A model generated the notes under the pieces. The model had not been told where the DNA came from. It saw only the letters and a list, made by a program, of their open reading frames with translations, and ran no database searches. A program made the position numbers and the translations under genes. From NCBI GenBank assembly GCA_964453265.1, contig CAYVNU010000002.1:1-64000 (forward strand): a stretch of 64,000 bases of DNA. Reading direction: 5' to 3'. Source of the stretch: CAYVNU01 sp964453265. Its GTDB lineage: Bacteria; Patescibacteriota; Doudnabacteria; UBA920. Below, piece after piece: positions 47,438 to 57,793 of this stretch (positions within the stretch are counted from its first letter, which is position 1; every line of letters begins with the position of its first letter).

Positions 47438-49051
47438 CTATTTGTCATATATTAAGCCCAAGGTTTTTTTAAGAAATTTTAAAACACTTTCCGCATTTTT
47501 GAGCTTTAATATTATGGCAAAAATGAAAAATCCCGCAAAGCCAAACAGACTGGCAGTACTAAATTGAATTAAAATACCTATACCAGTTTTAGTATTTAAA
47601 AATGGAGCAGATAGATATAGAAAAATGTAACCTAAAAGACCACCAACTATACTTGAAAGCAATAGTTTTGCCAAAAAATCTGACAAATTTTTGTCAAAAA
47701 CCCAATCAGACTTATTTGGTGAATAATCTTGTAACATGCTTTGTCTCAATAAAACAAACAAAATTCCTGCGTTTAGTATACTTGCAATTACAAAAGCTAC
47801 GGCAATTCCAATGACTCCCAATTTAGGCGCCAGATACCATGCAAAAAAAATATTAAGAGCCATACAAATTAAACCAATAATAACCGGTGTTTTAGTATTT
47901 TGTCGTGCATAAAACGCTCTGGACAAAAGAGGTAAAATTGATTGACTAAATAAACCAAAACAAAAAACACCTAAAGTCTGAAAAGTTAAAATGGTATCTT
48001 CCCAATTAAAATTGCCGGCGCCATAGACAAGTCTAACAATATAAGCCCTAAAAATTAAAATAAAAATTGAAATAGGAATTACAAAAAATAAAATTTGCAT
48101 AAGACTGTTGTAAAAATTTTCAGCATACTCTCTAAAATTATTTTTCGCATAACTTTCAGACATGCTGGGGAAAATTGCCATGGCAGTTGAAACACCAAAA
48201 ATCCCTGTTGGTACTGCCTGTAAATTGTTAGCCAAATTTAAAATCGCAATAGAACCAGAGTTCAAATATGAGCCCACAATCGACCCTATTAACAAACTTA
48301 GTTGTGAAGTATCTACGCCAAATATTCTTGGGAAAAAAAGTTTTCCAATTTTTTTAACTGCGGGATCTCGCAAATCTAACTCAAAAGAAAATTTATAGCC
48401 TGTCGCCGCGTTTTCAATAATTTGCGCAAATAAATGTAAAAAAGCGCCGAGTATTACTCCAAAACCTAAACCGTTTAAACCGTATTTGGGAAATAAAACT
48501 AAAATTCCAAAAACAATTCCTCCATTATAGAGAATTGGAGCAAGACTGGAAACTAAAAATCTTTTTTTCGCGTTGAGCATGCTGCCAAAAAAATTCGATA
48601 AAGTAAAAATTATTGGCGAAAGCAAAAATATTTTAGTAAGACTAATAGTGTCTGTTAATTTCTGACCGTTAAATCCCGGAACCATTAACTTAGTAAGCCA
48701 ATGTGCGTTAAAATAGAGCGCAATACAAATTACAGACATCGACAAAAACGAAAAGCTTAAAATTGTATTAGCAATTTTATCCGCTCTGTTTTTATCTTTA
48801 TTTAGCCACTCTGTAAAAACGGGGATAAAAGCTGCTGAAAGAGTGCCTAGAATAAGTAAATTAAAAATAAAGTCCGGAAGTCTAAAAGCAGCATAATAGC
48901 TGTCTAACGTATCACCTGCGCCAAAGCGGCTGGCCAATAGCCTGTCTCTTAACAAACCCACAAACCTAGAAACTAACGCGAAAAAACCGACTATAAAGGC
49001 GGCTTTAGTTAGAGAAAAATTAGATTCCCAGTTTCTTATTTTATTTATCAT
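47438..49051 (-). CDS. murJ: Lipid II flippase MurJ
   Basis: 537 residues, about 14 helices, MATE/MOP fold. FFALVSRFVGLLRDRLLASR at the start, then ADTLDSYYAAFRLPDFIFNL-like motif (GAGDTLDSYYAAFRLPDFIF) and SAAFIPVFTEWL are the MurJ/MviN signature. Flips lipid II outward. It overlaps the DUF4012 gene by 4 bases at the end of the wall cluster. Confidence 0.95.
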   Translation of the reverse strand: MINKIRNWESNFSLTKAAFIVGFFALVSRFVGLLRDRLLASRFGAGDTLDSYYAAFRLPDFIFNLLILGTLSAAFIPVFTEWLNKDKNRADKIANTILSFSFLSMSVICIALYFNAHWLTKLMVPGFNGQKLTDTISLTKIFLLSPIIFTLSNFFGSMLNAKKRFLVSSLAPILYNGGIVFGILVLFPKYGLNGLGFGVILGAFLHLFAQIIENAATGYKFSFELDLRDPAVKKIGKLFFPRIFGVDTSQLSLLIGSIVGSYLNSGSIAILNLANNLQAVPTGIFGVSTAMAIFPSMSESYAKNNFREYAENFYNSLMQILFFVIPISIFILIFRAYIVRLVYGAGNFNWEDTILTFQTLGVFCFGLFSQSILPLLSRAFYARQNTKTPVIIGLICMALNIFFAWYLAPKLGVIGIAVAFVIASILNAGILFVLLRQSMLQDYSPNKSDWVFDKNLSDFLAKLLLSSIVGGLLGYIFLYLSAPFLNTKTGIGILIQFSTASLFGFAGFFIFAIILKLKNAESVLKFLKKTLGLIYDK

Positions 49052-51231
49052 CTTTTGTAAATTACAGCCCCAAACAACTGATCTTTGTCTAATAGTATAT
49101 CAACAGAGTCTGCGTTTGTCTGCAGGTTGCTAAAACTGAAGTTTTGCCATACCAAAGATCTGCCTGGAAAAGAAAGTGTCCAATTAAAATTTTGAACTTT
49201 TGTACCTGGTTGTTTTTGAAGCATTAATACATATCTGTCTATTTCGGAGTCTGAAAAATTATAAGGCAAAATATACTTTAACTTAACAACTTTCGTCTCC
49301 CCACCTTGAACATTTAGCCAGTTGCCAAAAAAAGTTTTTCCCGCTTCTTGGCCAATAAGCGTTCCGCTTATAACATCTTTAACTGAATTTTTTTCCCACT
49401 CATAAACATCTGGGTCAGTTTTGTATTCATACTTTTTTTGATTTTCTAAAACTTTATTGTCAAAACCGGAATTAAAAACTAGTCTACTACCCAACGGTAC
49501 TAAAATACGAATAAAACTTGAATTAAAAGTATTATAACTTTTAGGCATGCTATTGCTTCGAGAGATTTCTAATTCTTCAATTATTTGCCCGTCTTTTTGT
49601 ATACTTGTATTTAGTTTTACTTTTTGATCTATATATAAATCAGTCTTTGTTCCGCCTAGGTTCGAGGTTGAAATTTGTAAATAATCGCGATCCGATGACA
49701 AAACTTTTCCGGCCCAATTAAAGTCTTCAAATGTTTTTTGAATACTCGGGATTCTGGAGTAGGCTAATATATTTTTAGAATTTAAATTTCTTTGCAAAGC
49801 TTCAAATACTGTTAACCAGTTTTCTGGTGATAAATTTTCTAGTTTTTGAAAAATAAGCGGTATGCAATCCGCTAAAACTTGTTTTGGTTGACCTGGGGTT
49901 ATTGCTCCATATCCAACTGAGGAAGCAAGCTGTATTTGCTCAAAAAAATTATCAGAATCTAAAATTAAGTTATACTTTGGCAGCTCAATTGGCCCGGTAA
50001 TTTTTAACAAATCTTGCACAAAGTCAGGAGTTAAAGCAACTATTACATCGGGGGTTTCACCACCTTCTTTTTCATAAAAACCACTCATTAACTTAGCGGA
50101 TTGAGGGAAATTTACAAACCAATTACTATCTCTTAAAAACCATTGAGAATTAACATTTAATATTGGAGTAGGCGGAGAAATTTTTTCAGAAAGTTGTCCG
50201 TCCAAATCATATATACTGCTAACGTGGAGAGTATCTATTTTTCCGTTTTTCAAAATTAAGCTCCCAAATGTCCCCAAAAATCCGCCCGAAGTTCTAAGTT
50301 CATTGTTATTTTGAAAAATCAATAAAATATTTTTTCTATCGGCATGTAACGCGTATAAAATCTTAAACATTTTTTCAAAACTTTCAAACGTTTGTTTTAC
50401 AGCATGCAATTTTGTTTGTGCCGAAAAGAATTGTTCGGCATAGCTCTTAGGTAAATTATTTGGGTTAACTTCATTTGAAATTTCAACTGCTTGATTTATA
50501 TTTTGACTAATGTTATTTACGGAAGCATTCAAATTTTCCCAGGTTCTTTGATCCAAACCCTCTATGCCTAAGCTACTAAATTTTAAATTTTTTAAAGTAT
50601 CATAAAAGCTAACAAACTCTTTACCACTTGTTGAAATTAAAGAAGCTATCTGGAGTAAGTTCCCAGCATCATGGGTTTGTGGTAATAAGTTAGTAACTTT
50701 TGAAAAGTCGGTAGCAGCTTGTTTTAATTTCTCTTGCCCGTTTTGAAAACTTTTATATGCCATGAGAAAGCTATTATTTGCGCTTTCAAAATCCTGATTT
50801 TGAATGGAGTTCTTAGCCGACTCTAAATACTTGGCTCCTTGTATTGATGTTTGAATTATCTCATCTTTTTTTTCTAGACCTACTGCAATAAATTTACCAG
50901 AAAATATTACAAAAATACTGAAAATGGAAAATATTGCAAAGATTAAAAGGGTGTAAGCGCTTGAGGTTTTCAAAAAAGTTTTATACCGAATAGAAAAATA
51001 ATAAAGTGTTTTTTTCCACTCATTAGAGAAACTTTTGGAAAAATTCAAATATATAACATAGCAAAGTTTTTTAATTTTAAGGCATAAACCATAAACGAAC
51101 TTACTAAAAGCTAGAAAGAATTTTAATACAAACAAACCAATATAATAAAAAAATAGAAAAACCCTGCTGGTTTTTGAAGCAGTTAATTTAATGGACTGAT
51201 ATTTGTGAATATGGAGTTTGAATTTTGCCAT
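49048..51231 (-). CDS. DUF4012 membrane protein
   Basis: 727 residues. Long basic N-terminus with a hydrophobic patch (25-52), a membrane helix near 95-118 (LLIFAIFSIFSIFVIFSG), then a large external domain with QNNNELRTSGGFLGTFGSLI and DSNWFVNFPQSAKLM, hallmark segments of DUF4012, related to LytR-CpsA-Psr-adjacent wall proteins. Its position between ftsW and murJ supports a role in cell envelope assembly. Function unproven. Confidence 0.85.
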   Translation of the reverse strand: MAKFKLHIHKYQSIKLTASKTSRVFLFFYYIGLFVLKFFLAFSKFVYGLCLKIKKLCYVIYLNFSKSFSNEWKKTLYYFSIRYKTFLKTSSAYTLLIFAIFSIFSIFVIFSGKFIAVGLEKKDEIIQTSIQGAKYLESAKNSIQNQDFESANNSFLMAYKSFQNGQEKLKQAATDFSKVTNLLPQTHDAGNLLQIASLISTSGKEFVSFYDTLKNLKFSSLGIEGLDQRTWENLNASVNNISQNINQAVEISNEVNPNNLPKSYAEQFFSAQTKLHAVKQTFESFEKMFKILYALHADRKNILLIFQNNNELRTSGGFLGTFGSLILKNGKIDTLHVSSIYDLDGQLSEKISPPTPILNVNSQWFLRDSNWFVNFPQSAKLMSGFYEKEGGETPDVIVALTPDFVQDLLKITGPIELPKYNLILDSDNFFEQIQLASSVGYGAITPGQPKQVLADCIPLIFQKLENLSPENWLTVFEALQRNLNSKNILAYSRIPSIQKTFEDFNWAGKVLSSDRDYLQISTSNLGGTKTDLYIDQKVKLNTSIQKDGQIIEELEISRSNSMPKSYNTFNSSFIRILVPLGSRLVFNSGFDNKVLENQKKYEYKTDPDVYEWEKNSVKDVISGTLIGQEAGKTFFGNWLNVQGGETKVVKLKYILPYNFSDSEIDRYVLMLQKQPGTKVQNFNWTLSFPGRSLVWQNFSFSNLQTNADSVDILLDKDQLFGAVIYKR

Positions 51232-52346
51232 TATACCGATTGTTTATGGATATTTAACAAAATGCCCATCGCGGAAAGATTTACTATCATTGCACTACCC
51301 CCGTAACTAAAAAAGGGTAGCGGTATGCCAGTTAAGGGAACCAGATTGACCATTGCCGCAATATTTATCGCAACCTGAAAACCAATCCAAGCTGTTATGC
51401 CAAAAGCAAGCATTTTACCAAAAGTATCTCTAGCATTTTTTGCAATTTTAAAACCTTGAAAAACTAAATATACAAATAAAATAATCACCAATAGAATTCT
51501 GAAAAACCCAAGCTCTTCCGCAGTAACAGCAAAAATTGAGTCCCCCATTACTTCAGGCAAATAATTATGTTTTTGCCTGGAAAGCCCGTAACCATAACCC
51601 CAAAACCCCCCTGAGCCAATTGCAAGTAGCGCCTGATTAATATGATAGCTAATACCTTTTGGGTCTATACTAGGGTCTAAAAACGATGTCAGCCGCCTAG
51701 CTCTATATGGCGCAAAGTGAATAAAGGAATACAACGACAGCACTCCCACAACAGCTGTCCAAAAAAAGTATTTTAAATTTATCCCTGCAACATAAATCAT
51801 ACTCGCTGCAACTGAAACCAAAACTAACATTGTCCCCAAATCAGGCTGCCATAGAATCAAAGCCGCGTACAGAGCAGTTATGGTTAATGTCGGCAATATT
51901 CCGAAATAAAAATTATTTAAATCTTGTTTTTGCCGACCAGCCCATGAAGCTATATAAACAACTACCGCTAATTTTGCTAACTCCGAAGGTTGAAAAAAAA
52001 TCGGCCCAATATGTATCCACCTTGTCGCGCCTCCTGCGCTAAACCCGAGGCCTGGAATTTTCACTGCAACTAAAAGCAAGATTGAACCATATATTAAAAC
52101 TTTTAAATATTTTTCGAATATATGGTAATCAACCTTTGATGCTAAGAACATACCAATTAGTCCTAAACCAACTCCATACATAAGTTGATGCACTACGTAA
52201 TATGTTGTATTGCCAAAATTTTTATAAGAATCAACAGTTGAAGCAGAATATAAGGCAATTAAACCAAAGGCAAGCAAAAACCCAACAACAATAAGTAGCT
52301 GCAGGTTTATTGAATTTTTACTTAAGTTTTTTGTTTGATGACGCAT
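51231..52346 (-). CDS. ftsW: FtsW/RodA/SpoVE glycosyltransferase
   Basis: 371 residues, ten helices. SEDS-family motifs: GATRWIHIGPIFFQPSELAK, LILWQPDLGTMLVLV, QALLAIGSGGFWGYGYGLSR, PLPFFSYGGSAMIVNLSAMG. Polymerises lipid II with a partner PBP. FtsW is preferred over RodA from its place next to murD. One-base overlaps with both neighbours. Confidence 0.92.
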   Translation of the reverse strand: MRHQTKNLSKNSINLQLLIVVGFLLAFGLIALYSASTVDSYKNFGNTTYYVVHQLMYGVGLGLIGMFLASKVDYHIFEKYLKVLIYGSILLLVAVKIPGLGFSAGGATRWIHIGPIFFQPSELAKLAVVVYIASWAGRQKQDLNNFYFGILPTLTITALYAALILWQPDLGTMLVLVSVAASMIYVAGINLKYFFWTAVVGVLSLYSFIHFAPYRARRLTSFLDPSIDPKGISYHINQALLAIGSGGFWGYGYGLSRQKHNYLPEVMGDSIFAVTAEELGFFRILLVIILFVYLVFQGFKIAKNARDTFGKMLAFGITAWIGFQVAINIAAMVNLVPLTGIPLPFFSYGGSAMIVNLSAMGILLNIHKQSV

Positions 52347-53722
52347 TAATAACTATATACAAAATTTTTAAATTGTTGTCCCCTATCCTGGTAATTTTTA
52401 AACATGTCAAAACTCACACATGCAGGACTAAGCAGCACAATATCACCGCTTATTGCCACGGATTTGATTTGCTCAAAAATTTCAACCATATTTTTCGCGC
52501 CCAAAATATATTTAAGCTTAGGATTATTTATAGCTTGTTTTAATCTTTCTGCCTCAACTCCAATTAAAATAACGGCTTTAATTTTATTGGAGTTAGAAAT
52601 AACTTTTCCCAGTTCATCAAAATTACTTTTTTTGCTTGCGCCGCCGAGTATTAAAATTATAGGCTCATTAAATGAATTTATAGCGGCAATTGTTGTCTCG
52701 GGAGTTGTAGAAAATGAATCATCATAAAATGAAATGCCATTTTTTTTTGCAACTAGCTCTAAACGGTGCTCTAAGCCTTTAAAATTATCAATTACAGATT
52801 GTATTAAATTAAAATTCTTCACTCCAGATGCCAAACTAGCAGCAATTGCTGCTTCAATATTTTCCAGATTATGAACACCTTTTAGTTGGTAGTGAGTTGT
52901 TGGGAGTGAGTAGTCTGCACCAAGCAGATCCTTAACTTGGATTTCGTCCTTTTTTAAGTAAATACCGCTTGTTAATTCTTTCTGGCGGCTAAAATATATT
53001 TTTTTTCCAGTACCCTGTTCTCCAATGAAAACCGATGACGGAAAATCTGCGTTTACAATAGCGAAGTCTTCAGAACCCTGGTATTTAACAATTGCTGTTT
53101 TAGCTTCTATGTATTCATCTTGATCTGCGTGGTAGTCCAAATGTTCCGAGGTTGTCATTAAAACTACCCCAATGTGAGGACTTTTTCTTAGGTCTTGGAG
53201 TTGAAAACTAGAAAGTTCATAGACGACCAAATCATCAGGTTTCAGGCTATCAAGAAATTCAAGAGACTGGATTTTACCAATGTTTCCAGTTAAAAAAATT
53301 TCAGATTTAAGATTTAAGATTTTTGTTTGATTAGAAAGAATTTCATAAATTAGAGTCGATGTTGTACCCTTGCCTTTTGTGCCGGTAACGCCAATAATTT
53401 TGCAGGGACAATTATCGAAAAAAAAATTCGTCTGCGAAGTAATTAGACCTTTAAAATTTTTTAATTGTGTTAATTTTATACCGGGGCTTCTAAACGCAAC
53501 ATCAAAACCTGTTAACTCTAAAAATGCGTCCGGTCCAAAAATAAAATTTAAACCGAGAGATTTAATTTCTATTTGTTCTAATTCATTCCACTCTTGCCAA
53601 GGCCTTTGATCAAACAGCACGGGTTTTACTCCGTGCTTAATTAAATATTTTGTAACTGCACGGCCTTCAGTGCCATATCCCAAAACAGCAACAAGATTTT
53701 TTTTTAAATCATGAATTTTCAT
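52346..53722 (-). CDS. murD: UDP-N-acetylmuramoylalanine--D-glutamate ligase
   Basis: 458 residues. N-terminal Rossmann domain (VAVLGYGTEGRAVTKYLIKH), ATP-binding GVTGTKGKGTTSTLIYEIL, VYELSSFQLQDLRKSPH, LKGVHNLENIEAAIAASLAS, EHRLELVAKKNGISFYDDSF, ILGGASKKSNF. Adds D-Glu, supplied by murI elsewhere in the window, to UDP-MurNAc-Ala. Confidence 0.95.
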   Translation of the reverse strand: MKIHDLKKNLVAVLGYGTEGRAVTKYLIKHGVKPVLFDQRPWQEWNELEQIEIKSLGLNFIFGPDAFLELTGFDVAFRSPGIKLTQLKNFKGLITSQTNFFFDNCPCKIIGVTGTKGKGTTSTLIYEILSNQTKILNLKSEIFLTGNIGKIQSLEFLDSLKPDDLVVYELSSFQLQDLRKSPHIGVVLMTTSEHLDYHADQDEYIEAKTAIVKYQGSEDFAIVNADFPSSVFIGEQGTGKKIYFSRQKELTSGIYLKKDEIQVKDLLGADYSLPTTHYQLKGVHNLENIEAAIAASLASGVKNFNLIQSVIDNFKGLEHRLELVAKKNGISFYDDSFSTTPETTIAAINSFNEPIILILGGASKKSNFDELGKVISNSNKIKAVILIGVEAERLKQAINNPKLKYILGAKNMVEIFEQIKSVAISGDIVLLSPACVSFDMFKNYQDRGQQFKNFVYSY

Positions 53723-53724
53723 GT

Positions 53725-55290
53725 CTAACTCTTTTTTAATACATAACCAGGTTTTCTGCTCGTAAAAATTTTGTTATTTACCACCGCTTGCCCGTTTACA
53801 AACACGTAATCAAAGCCCGTACTAAACTGATTTGGGTTTAAATAAGTACTTTTGCTTGAAAGTTCGCTTGGAGTAAAAATAACTAAATCTGCAAAATTGC
53901 CAACTGCTATTTTACCTCTACTTTTTAGTCCAATTTTATTTGCAGGCCCTAAAGTTAATTTATTAATTGCACTCTCTAAAGAAATTGCTTTTTTTTCTAT
54001 TACAGTTTGCAGGAATTTAGCACTAGTTCCAAAGCACCTTGGATGCACAAGCCGACTTTGGTTTTTTTCAGGGAAACCAGCTCCATCGGTAGCTATGAAA
54101 GAAAGTGGATGAAAAAGCAGTTTTTCCACTGAAGCAATATCTAAATTTTCTTCAAAAACCAAAATTTCACTTCCCCCATTTTCTAAAATATGTAGTAAGG
54201 CCTGCTCACTAGACATTTCTAAATTTTTTGCGACTTGTCCTATTGTTTTACCTGTAAAATTTAGTTTATTGGTTGTCGAAGCAATCATTAAATTACTGAA
54301 TTTCACCCCGCTATTATTTAAGTAACTAAGTATTTTATTTTTCTGAATCGGATCTGAAAAATGCCTCAACATAACGGCCCTACCACCTTCAATTGCCCAC
54401 TTAGGTAAATATGAATACAGGACCTGCCATATTGACTCATAAGGATAAGCATCAAAATGAACATTTAGTCCTTGGTGAAAAGCGGTATCAATTTCAGCAA
54501 TAACATCAGCCAACTTATTCCAATTTTGCTCATTACGTATTTTTAAATGTGAAATTTTTAAATTTAAATTTCCTGCTTTGGCAATATCCAAGGCTTCTGA
54601 GACAGCTTCAACAACTTCCGCTCCTTCGCTACGTAAGTGAATAGAAAAAAGACCCTCGTATTCTTTAACTATTTTTGCAAGTTCAAAAAGCTCCAGTTCA
54701 CTAATTATAATTTCATGTGCGTAAGAAAGACCGCTTGAAAAGCCAAATGCGCCAGCATTCAAACTTTCACGCAATGCTTTTTTTAGAACTTCTAGTTCAT
54801 CTTTTTGTAAAGAACGAATTTCATCACCAACAACTCCGCGTCTTAAAGTTGAATACCCAACAAGACTCGCAATATTGCATCCAAACTGCATTTTTCCGAG
54901 CTGTTCTAAATACTCCCCGAAAGACTGCCAATTAATATTAGCCCCTTCTAAGTTATGCCATTTCTGAATTGAAAGTAAGGCATTTTTTGAAAGTAGTGGC
55001 GCCAAACTAGCCCCACAGTTACCAATTAAGATTGAAGTAAATCCCTGAGTAACCATACTATCTAGAGAAGGGTTATCAAAAATTTGCCAATAACTATCGC
55101 TATGGTTTTGAATATCAATAAACCCGGGAGTCAAAACTTTCCCCGAAGCATCAATGGTTGAAATGGCATTGCCGGAAATTTTTTCTGAAATATTTACAAT
55201 CCTGTCACCCTCAACCGCAACATCTAAAATTTGCCCTGACTTGCCACTCCCATCAATAACATTTGCATTTTTTATAATTAAGCTATACAT
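53725..55290 (-). CDS. D-aminoacylase-like amidohydrolase
   Basis: 521-residue amidohydrolase of the N-acyl-D-amino-acid deacylase group. GKVLTPGFIDIQNHSDSYW replaces the more usual FIDxHTHxD metal motif (QNHSD), then IGNCGASLAPL, FSIHLRSEGAEVVEAVSEAL, LKISHLKIR, HFDAYPYESIWQ, FIATDGAGFP and ALIVFTP-like end (NFADLVIFTPSEL). It lies between murD and mraY with 2-base spacing and 8-base overlap, which suggests a role on peptidoglycan-derived D-amino acids or dipeptides. Substrate unknown. Confidence 0.85.
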   Translation of the reverse strand: MYSLIIKNANVIDGSGKSGQILDVAVEGDRIVNISEKISGNAISTIDASGKVLTPGFIDIQNHSDSYWQIFDNPSLDSMVTQGFTSILIGNCGASLAPLLSKNALLSIQKWHNLEGANINWQSFGEYLEQLGKMQFGCNIASLVGYSTLRRGVVGDEIRSLQKDELEVLKKALRESLNAGAFGFSSGLSYAHEIIISELELFELAKIVKEYEGLFSIHLRSEGAEVVEAVSEALDIAKAGNLNLKISHLKIRNEQNWNKLADVIAEIDTAFHQGLNVHFDAYPYESIWQVLYSYLPKWAIEGGRAVMLRHFSDPIQKNKILSYLNNSGVKFSNLMIASTTNKLNFTGKTIGQVAKNLEMSSEQALLHILENGGSEILVFEENLDIASVEKLLFHPLSFIATDGAGFPEKNQSRLVHPRCFGTSAKFLQTVIEKKAISLESAINKLTLGPANKIGLKSRGKIAVGNFADLVIFTPSELSSKSTYLNPNQFSTGFDYVFVNGQAVVNNKIFTSRKPGYVLKKS

Positions 55291-56332
55291 AATTTTGACT
55301 TAAGAAATAAATAATAATACCAAAAATACCCATCACTGCTGAAATTATCCAAAAGCGCATAGTAACTTTTGCCTCGGGCCAACCCAGTGCCTGAAAATGA
55401 TGATGAATAGGCGCTGACAAGAAAACCTTTTTTTGAAATACTTTTTTTGAAAAAATTTGCAGGATTGTAGAAAAGGCTTCCAAAACAAAAACAAAACCAA
55501 TAATTGGTAAAAGTAAAACTGAGTTAGTTAAAAAAGCTACGACAGCTAAAAGCACTCCCAAGCCCATTGATCCGGTATCTCCCATAATAAACCTAGCCGG
55601 ATAAACATTAAACCACAAAAATGCCAGTAATGCTCCGGCAATTACGCCAATAAAAGCTGCTAAATCATGTTTGTTTTGAAAAAATGCAATTAAACCGTAA
55701 GAAAAAAATGAGATCATTAGAATACCGCCCGCAAGTCCATCTAAACCATCAGTTTGATTAACAGAAAAACTTGTGGCAATAACCACTAAAATAAAAAAAG
55801 GAATGAAGATCCAGCCTAAATGTAAGTTTCCATAAAAAGGAATGTTCAGATAATCAAAACCCAGTTTAAAATAAAACCACCACGCACCAATAACTGCAAC
55901 TAAAATATATAGCCAAATTTTAAACCTAAATCTTAAGCCTCTGCCATTATGTCCGAGTCTTCGAACATCAAGCCAATCATCAACAGCTCCGACTAAGGAA
56001 GAACCGATTAAAGCGCCAAAAGGCAAAAGCGTTTCTTTTCTGGAAAAGAAATTTAAGAATTTTAGGCTTTGAAAATGAAGAATTTCTGAAAAAAGCCAAA
56101 AAAATCCTAAAAGAACAGTTAGTGTCCCCCAAACCAAAACTCCGCCCATAGTTGGCGTACCGGCTTTTGAACTATGTAGTTTCGAAAAAATGGGCGTGCT
56201 GCCATCATTTCTAATTTGTTTACCTAATTTATGGTTATATAAAAACTGCGTCAATAAAGGTGTGAAAAAAAGCGCGGCTCCAAAACCGAGCGTGGTTAAA
56301 ATAAAAATCTTAATTAAAGCGAGATTCTCCAT
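55283..56332 (-). CDS. mraY: Phospho-N-acetylmuramoyl-pentapeptide transferase
   Basis: 349 residues, about ten helices. KAGTPTMGGVLVWGT, DDWLDVRRLGHNGRGLRFR, NQTDGLDGLAGG, PARFIMGDTGSMGLG and APIHHHFQALGWPEAKV carry the conserved Asp, DDD-like and HHH motifs. Makes lipid I at the membrane. First gene of the wall cluster. Confidence 0.96.
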   Translation of the reverse strand: MENLALIKIFILTTLGFGAALFFTPLLTQFLYNHKLGKQIRNDGSTPIFSKLHSSKAGTPTMGGVLVWGTLTVLLGFFWLFSEILHFQSLKFLNFFSRKETLLPFGALIGSSLVGAVDDWLDVRRLGHNGRGLRFRFKIWLYILVAVIGAWWFYFKLGFDYLNIPFYGNLHLGWIFIPFFILVVIATSFSVNQTDGLDGLAGGILMISFFSYGLIAFFQNKHDLAAFIGVIAGALLAFLWFNVYPARFIMGDTGSMGLGVLLAVVAFLTNSVLLLPIIGFVFVLEAFSTILQIFSKKVFQKKVFLSAPIHHHFQALGWPEAKVTMRFWIISAVMGIFGIIIYFLSQNYV

Positions 56333-56388
56333 TTATTACTAAATTTTCTTAAGAAAAGTTTAATTAATTATACCATACTTCTTAGGTA

Positions 56389-57357
56389 TTACAAAGTCAC
56401 TTTATCTTTTAAATACTTAAGTAAAATGTCTTCTAAAATTAGCACGTCGTTTTCCCTATCCTTGCTACCCAAAACTAAAATAATATAACTCCCGGACTTA
56501 GTATTTACTCTTATTGCCATAGACCCAAGACTATTTTCGGTATAACCGGTCTTTATTGCTTCAATTTCAGGATGGCTAGAAATTAACTTATTTGTTGACT
56601 CAATTTTAAAGGCTTTTTTTAAAGATACGTCTTTAAAACCGTAATTTTTATAGCGGCTTATATTTTTAAAGGCACCTAATTGCTGAGTTGCTAAAATAAT
56701 TTTTTTCAAATCATCGGCGGTCGAGAAATTTCTATCGCTATCAAAACCCATAGGATTACTGAAATTACTATTCTGCATTCCTAAATTTTTTGCTTCCGAA
56801 TTCATTAATTCAACAAAATTATGTCCAGTAACACGAGCAGTTTCATTTGCCAAGGCTTTTGCTGCATCATTAGCCGAACCAATTAGCATGGCATTAAATA
56901 GATCCAAAGAACTCACTTCATCATTGACCCTGAGCCCAAGAATTGGGGCAACATCAACAAAATCTTCGTAATTTATTTTCAGACTAGAATTTAAATCCAA
57001 ATTCCTATACGCTACATATGCTGTTAAAAGCTTGGTCAAACTTGCTATCCCTAGTTTTATATTAATTTCGCTTGTTAATAAATTTTGACCGGAATTTTCG
57101 TTATAAATCAAATAACTTTTTGCTGAAACATTTTTTAGCTCCGAACTGTTTTGGTCTATAAACTCGGGTCTAAGAGGCAGAATAAATGTTGGAGTAGTAG
57201 AAGTTGACTGTCCTAAAACCATGGGTTTCGACAAAATAATAACCTGCTTTGGTCTGTATAATCCTAGGCTTAGCTGAGAAGAAAAATACCAACCACAAAA
57301 TACAGAAAAAAACAGTATAAAAAGACTAAAAAATATTTTTGTTTTTGTATTTAACAC
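56389..57357 (-). CDS. D-alanyl-D-alanine carboxypeptidase (DacA-like)
   Basis: 322 residues. N-terminal signal-anchor (about 7-25), then a serine peptidase S11 domain: SxxK in IASLTKLLTAYVAY, SxN in GSANDAAKALANETA, KTG in IEAIKTGYTENSLGSMA. It lacks the C-terminal PBP5 domain, so it is short. Trims pentapeptides outside the membrane. It lies 57 bases upstream of mraY. Confidence 0.92.
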   Translation of the reverse strand: MLNTKTKIFFSLFILFFSVFCGWYFSSQLSLGLYRPKQVIILSKPMVLGQSTSTTPTFILPLRPEFIDQNSSELKNVSAKSYLIYNENSGQNLLTSEINIKLGIASLTKLLTAYVAYRNLDLNSSLKINYEDFVDVAPILGLRVNDEVSSLDLFNAMLIGSANDAAKALANETARVTGHNFVELMNSEAKNLGMQNSNFSNPMGFDSDRNFSTADDLKKIILATQQLGAFKNISRYKNYGFKDVSLKKAFKIESTNKLISSHPEIEAIKTGYTENSLGSMAIRVNTKSGSYIILVLGSKDRENDVLILEDILLKYLKDKVTL

Positions 57358-57416
57358 TTTTATTAAAATGGCTTAATTTTCAGCTTGTGTCCTTAATTAT
57401 ATAGGTCAAATAACGG

Positions 57417-57445
57417 TTGACAAAGCTTCGGGTTGTGGATAATAT
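57417..57445 (+). promoter_or_regulatory. Promoter of trxA
   Basis: TTGACA (57417-57422), 17-base spacer, TAATAT (57440-57445; 4 of 6). A TATAAC three bases on is an alternative -10. Leader of about 20 bases. Confidence 0.65.
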
Positions 57446-57472
57446 AACTAAGCATAATTAACAAAAAAATAT

Positions 57473-57793
57473 ATGTCCTCAATCAAAATTGACGAAGTAA
57501 ATTTTAAAACTGAAGTATTAGATGAAACTTTACCTGTTTTAGTCGATTTTTGGGCTGTTTGGTGCGGACCCTGTAAAATAATTGGCCCAATAATAGAAGA
57601 ACTTTCTTCTGAATACGCTGGAAAAATGAAATTTGGCAAAGTAAATGTAGACGAAAATAACTCACTTGCTTCCCAATTTGGCGTTATGAGCATACCAACC
57701 CTTAAAATCTTTAAAAATGGCAAAGTTGTCGGCGAAATGATCGGAGCAGCACCTAAACAGGTTTTAGAAGACGAAATTAAGAAGCATATTTAA
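57473..57793 (+). CDS. trxA: Thioredoxin
   Basis: 106 residues, full-length thioredoxin fold. VDFWAVWCGPCKIIGPIIEE contains the active-site WCGPCK; VNVDENNSLASQFGVMSIPTL has the cis-Pro; KIFKNGKVVGEMIGAAPKQV ends the domain. Cytoplasmic disulfide reductase. Transcribed divergently from the dacA-like gene. Confidence 0.97.
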   Translation: MSSIKIDEVNFKTEVLDETLPVLVDFWAVWCGPCKIIGPIIEELSSEYAGKMKFGKVNVDENNSLASQFGVMSIPTLKIFKNGKVVGEMIGAAPKQVLEDEIKKHI

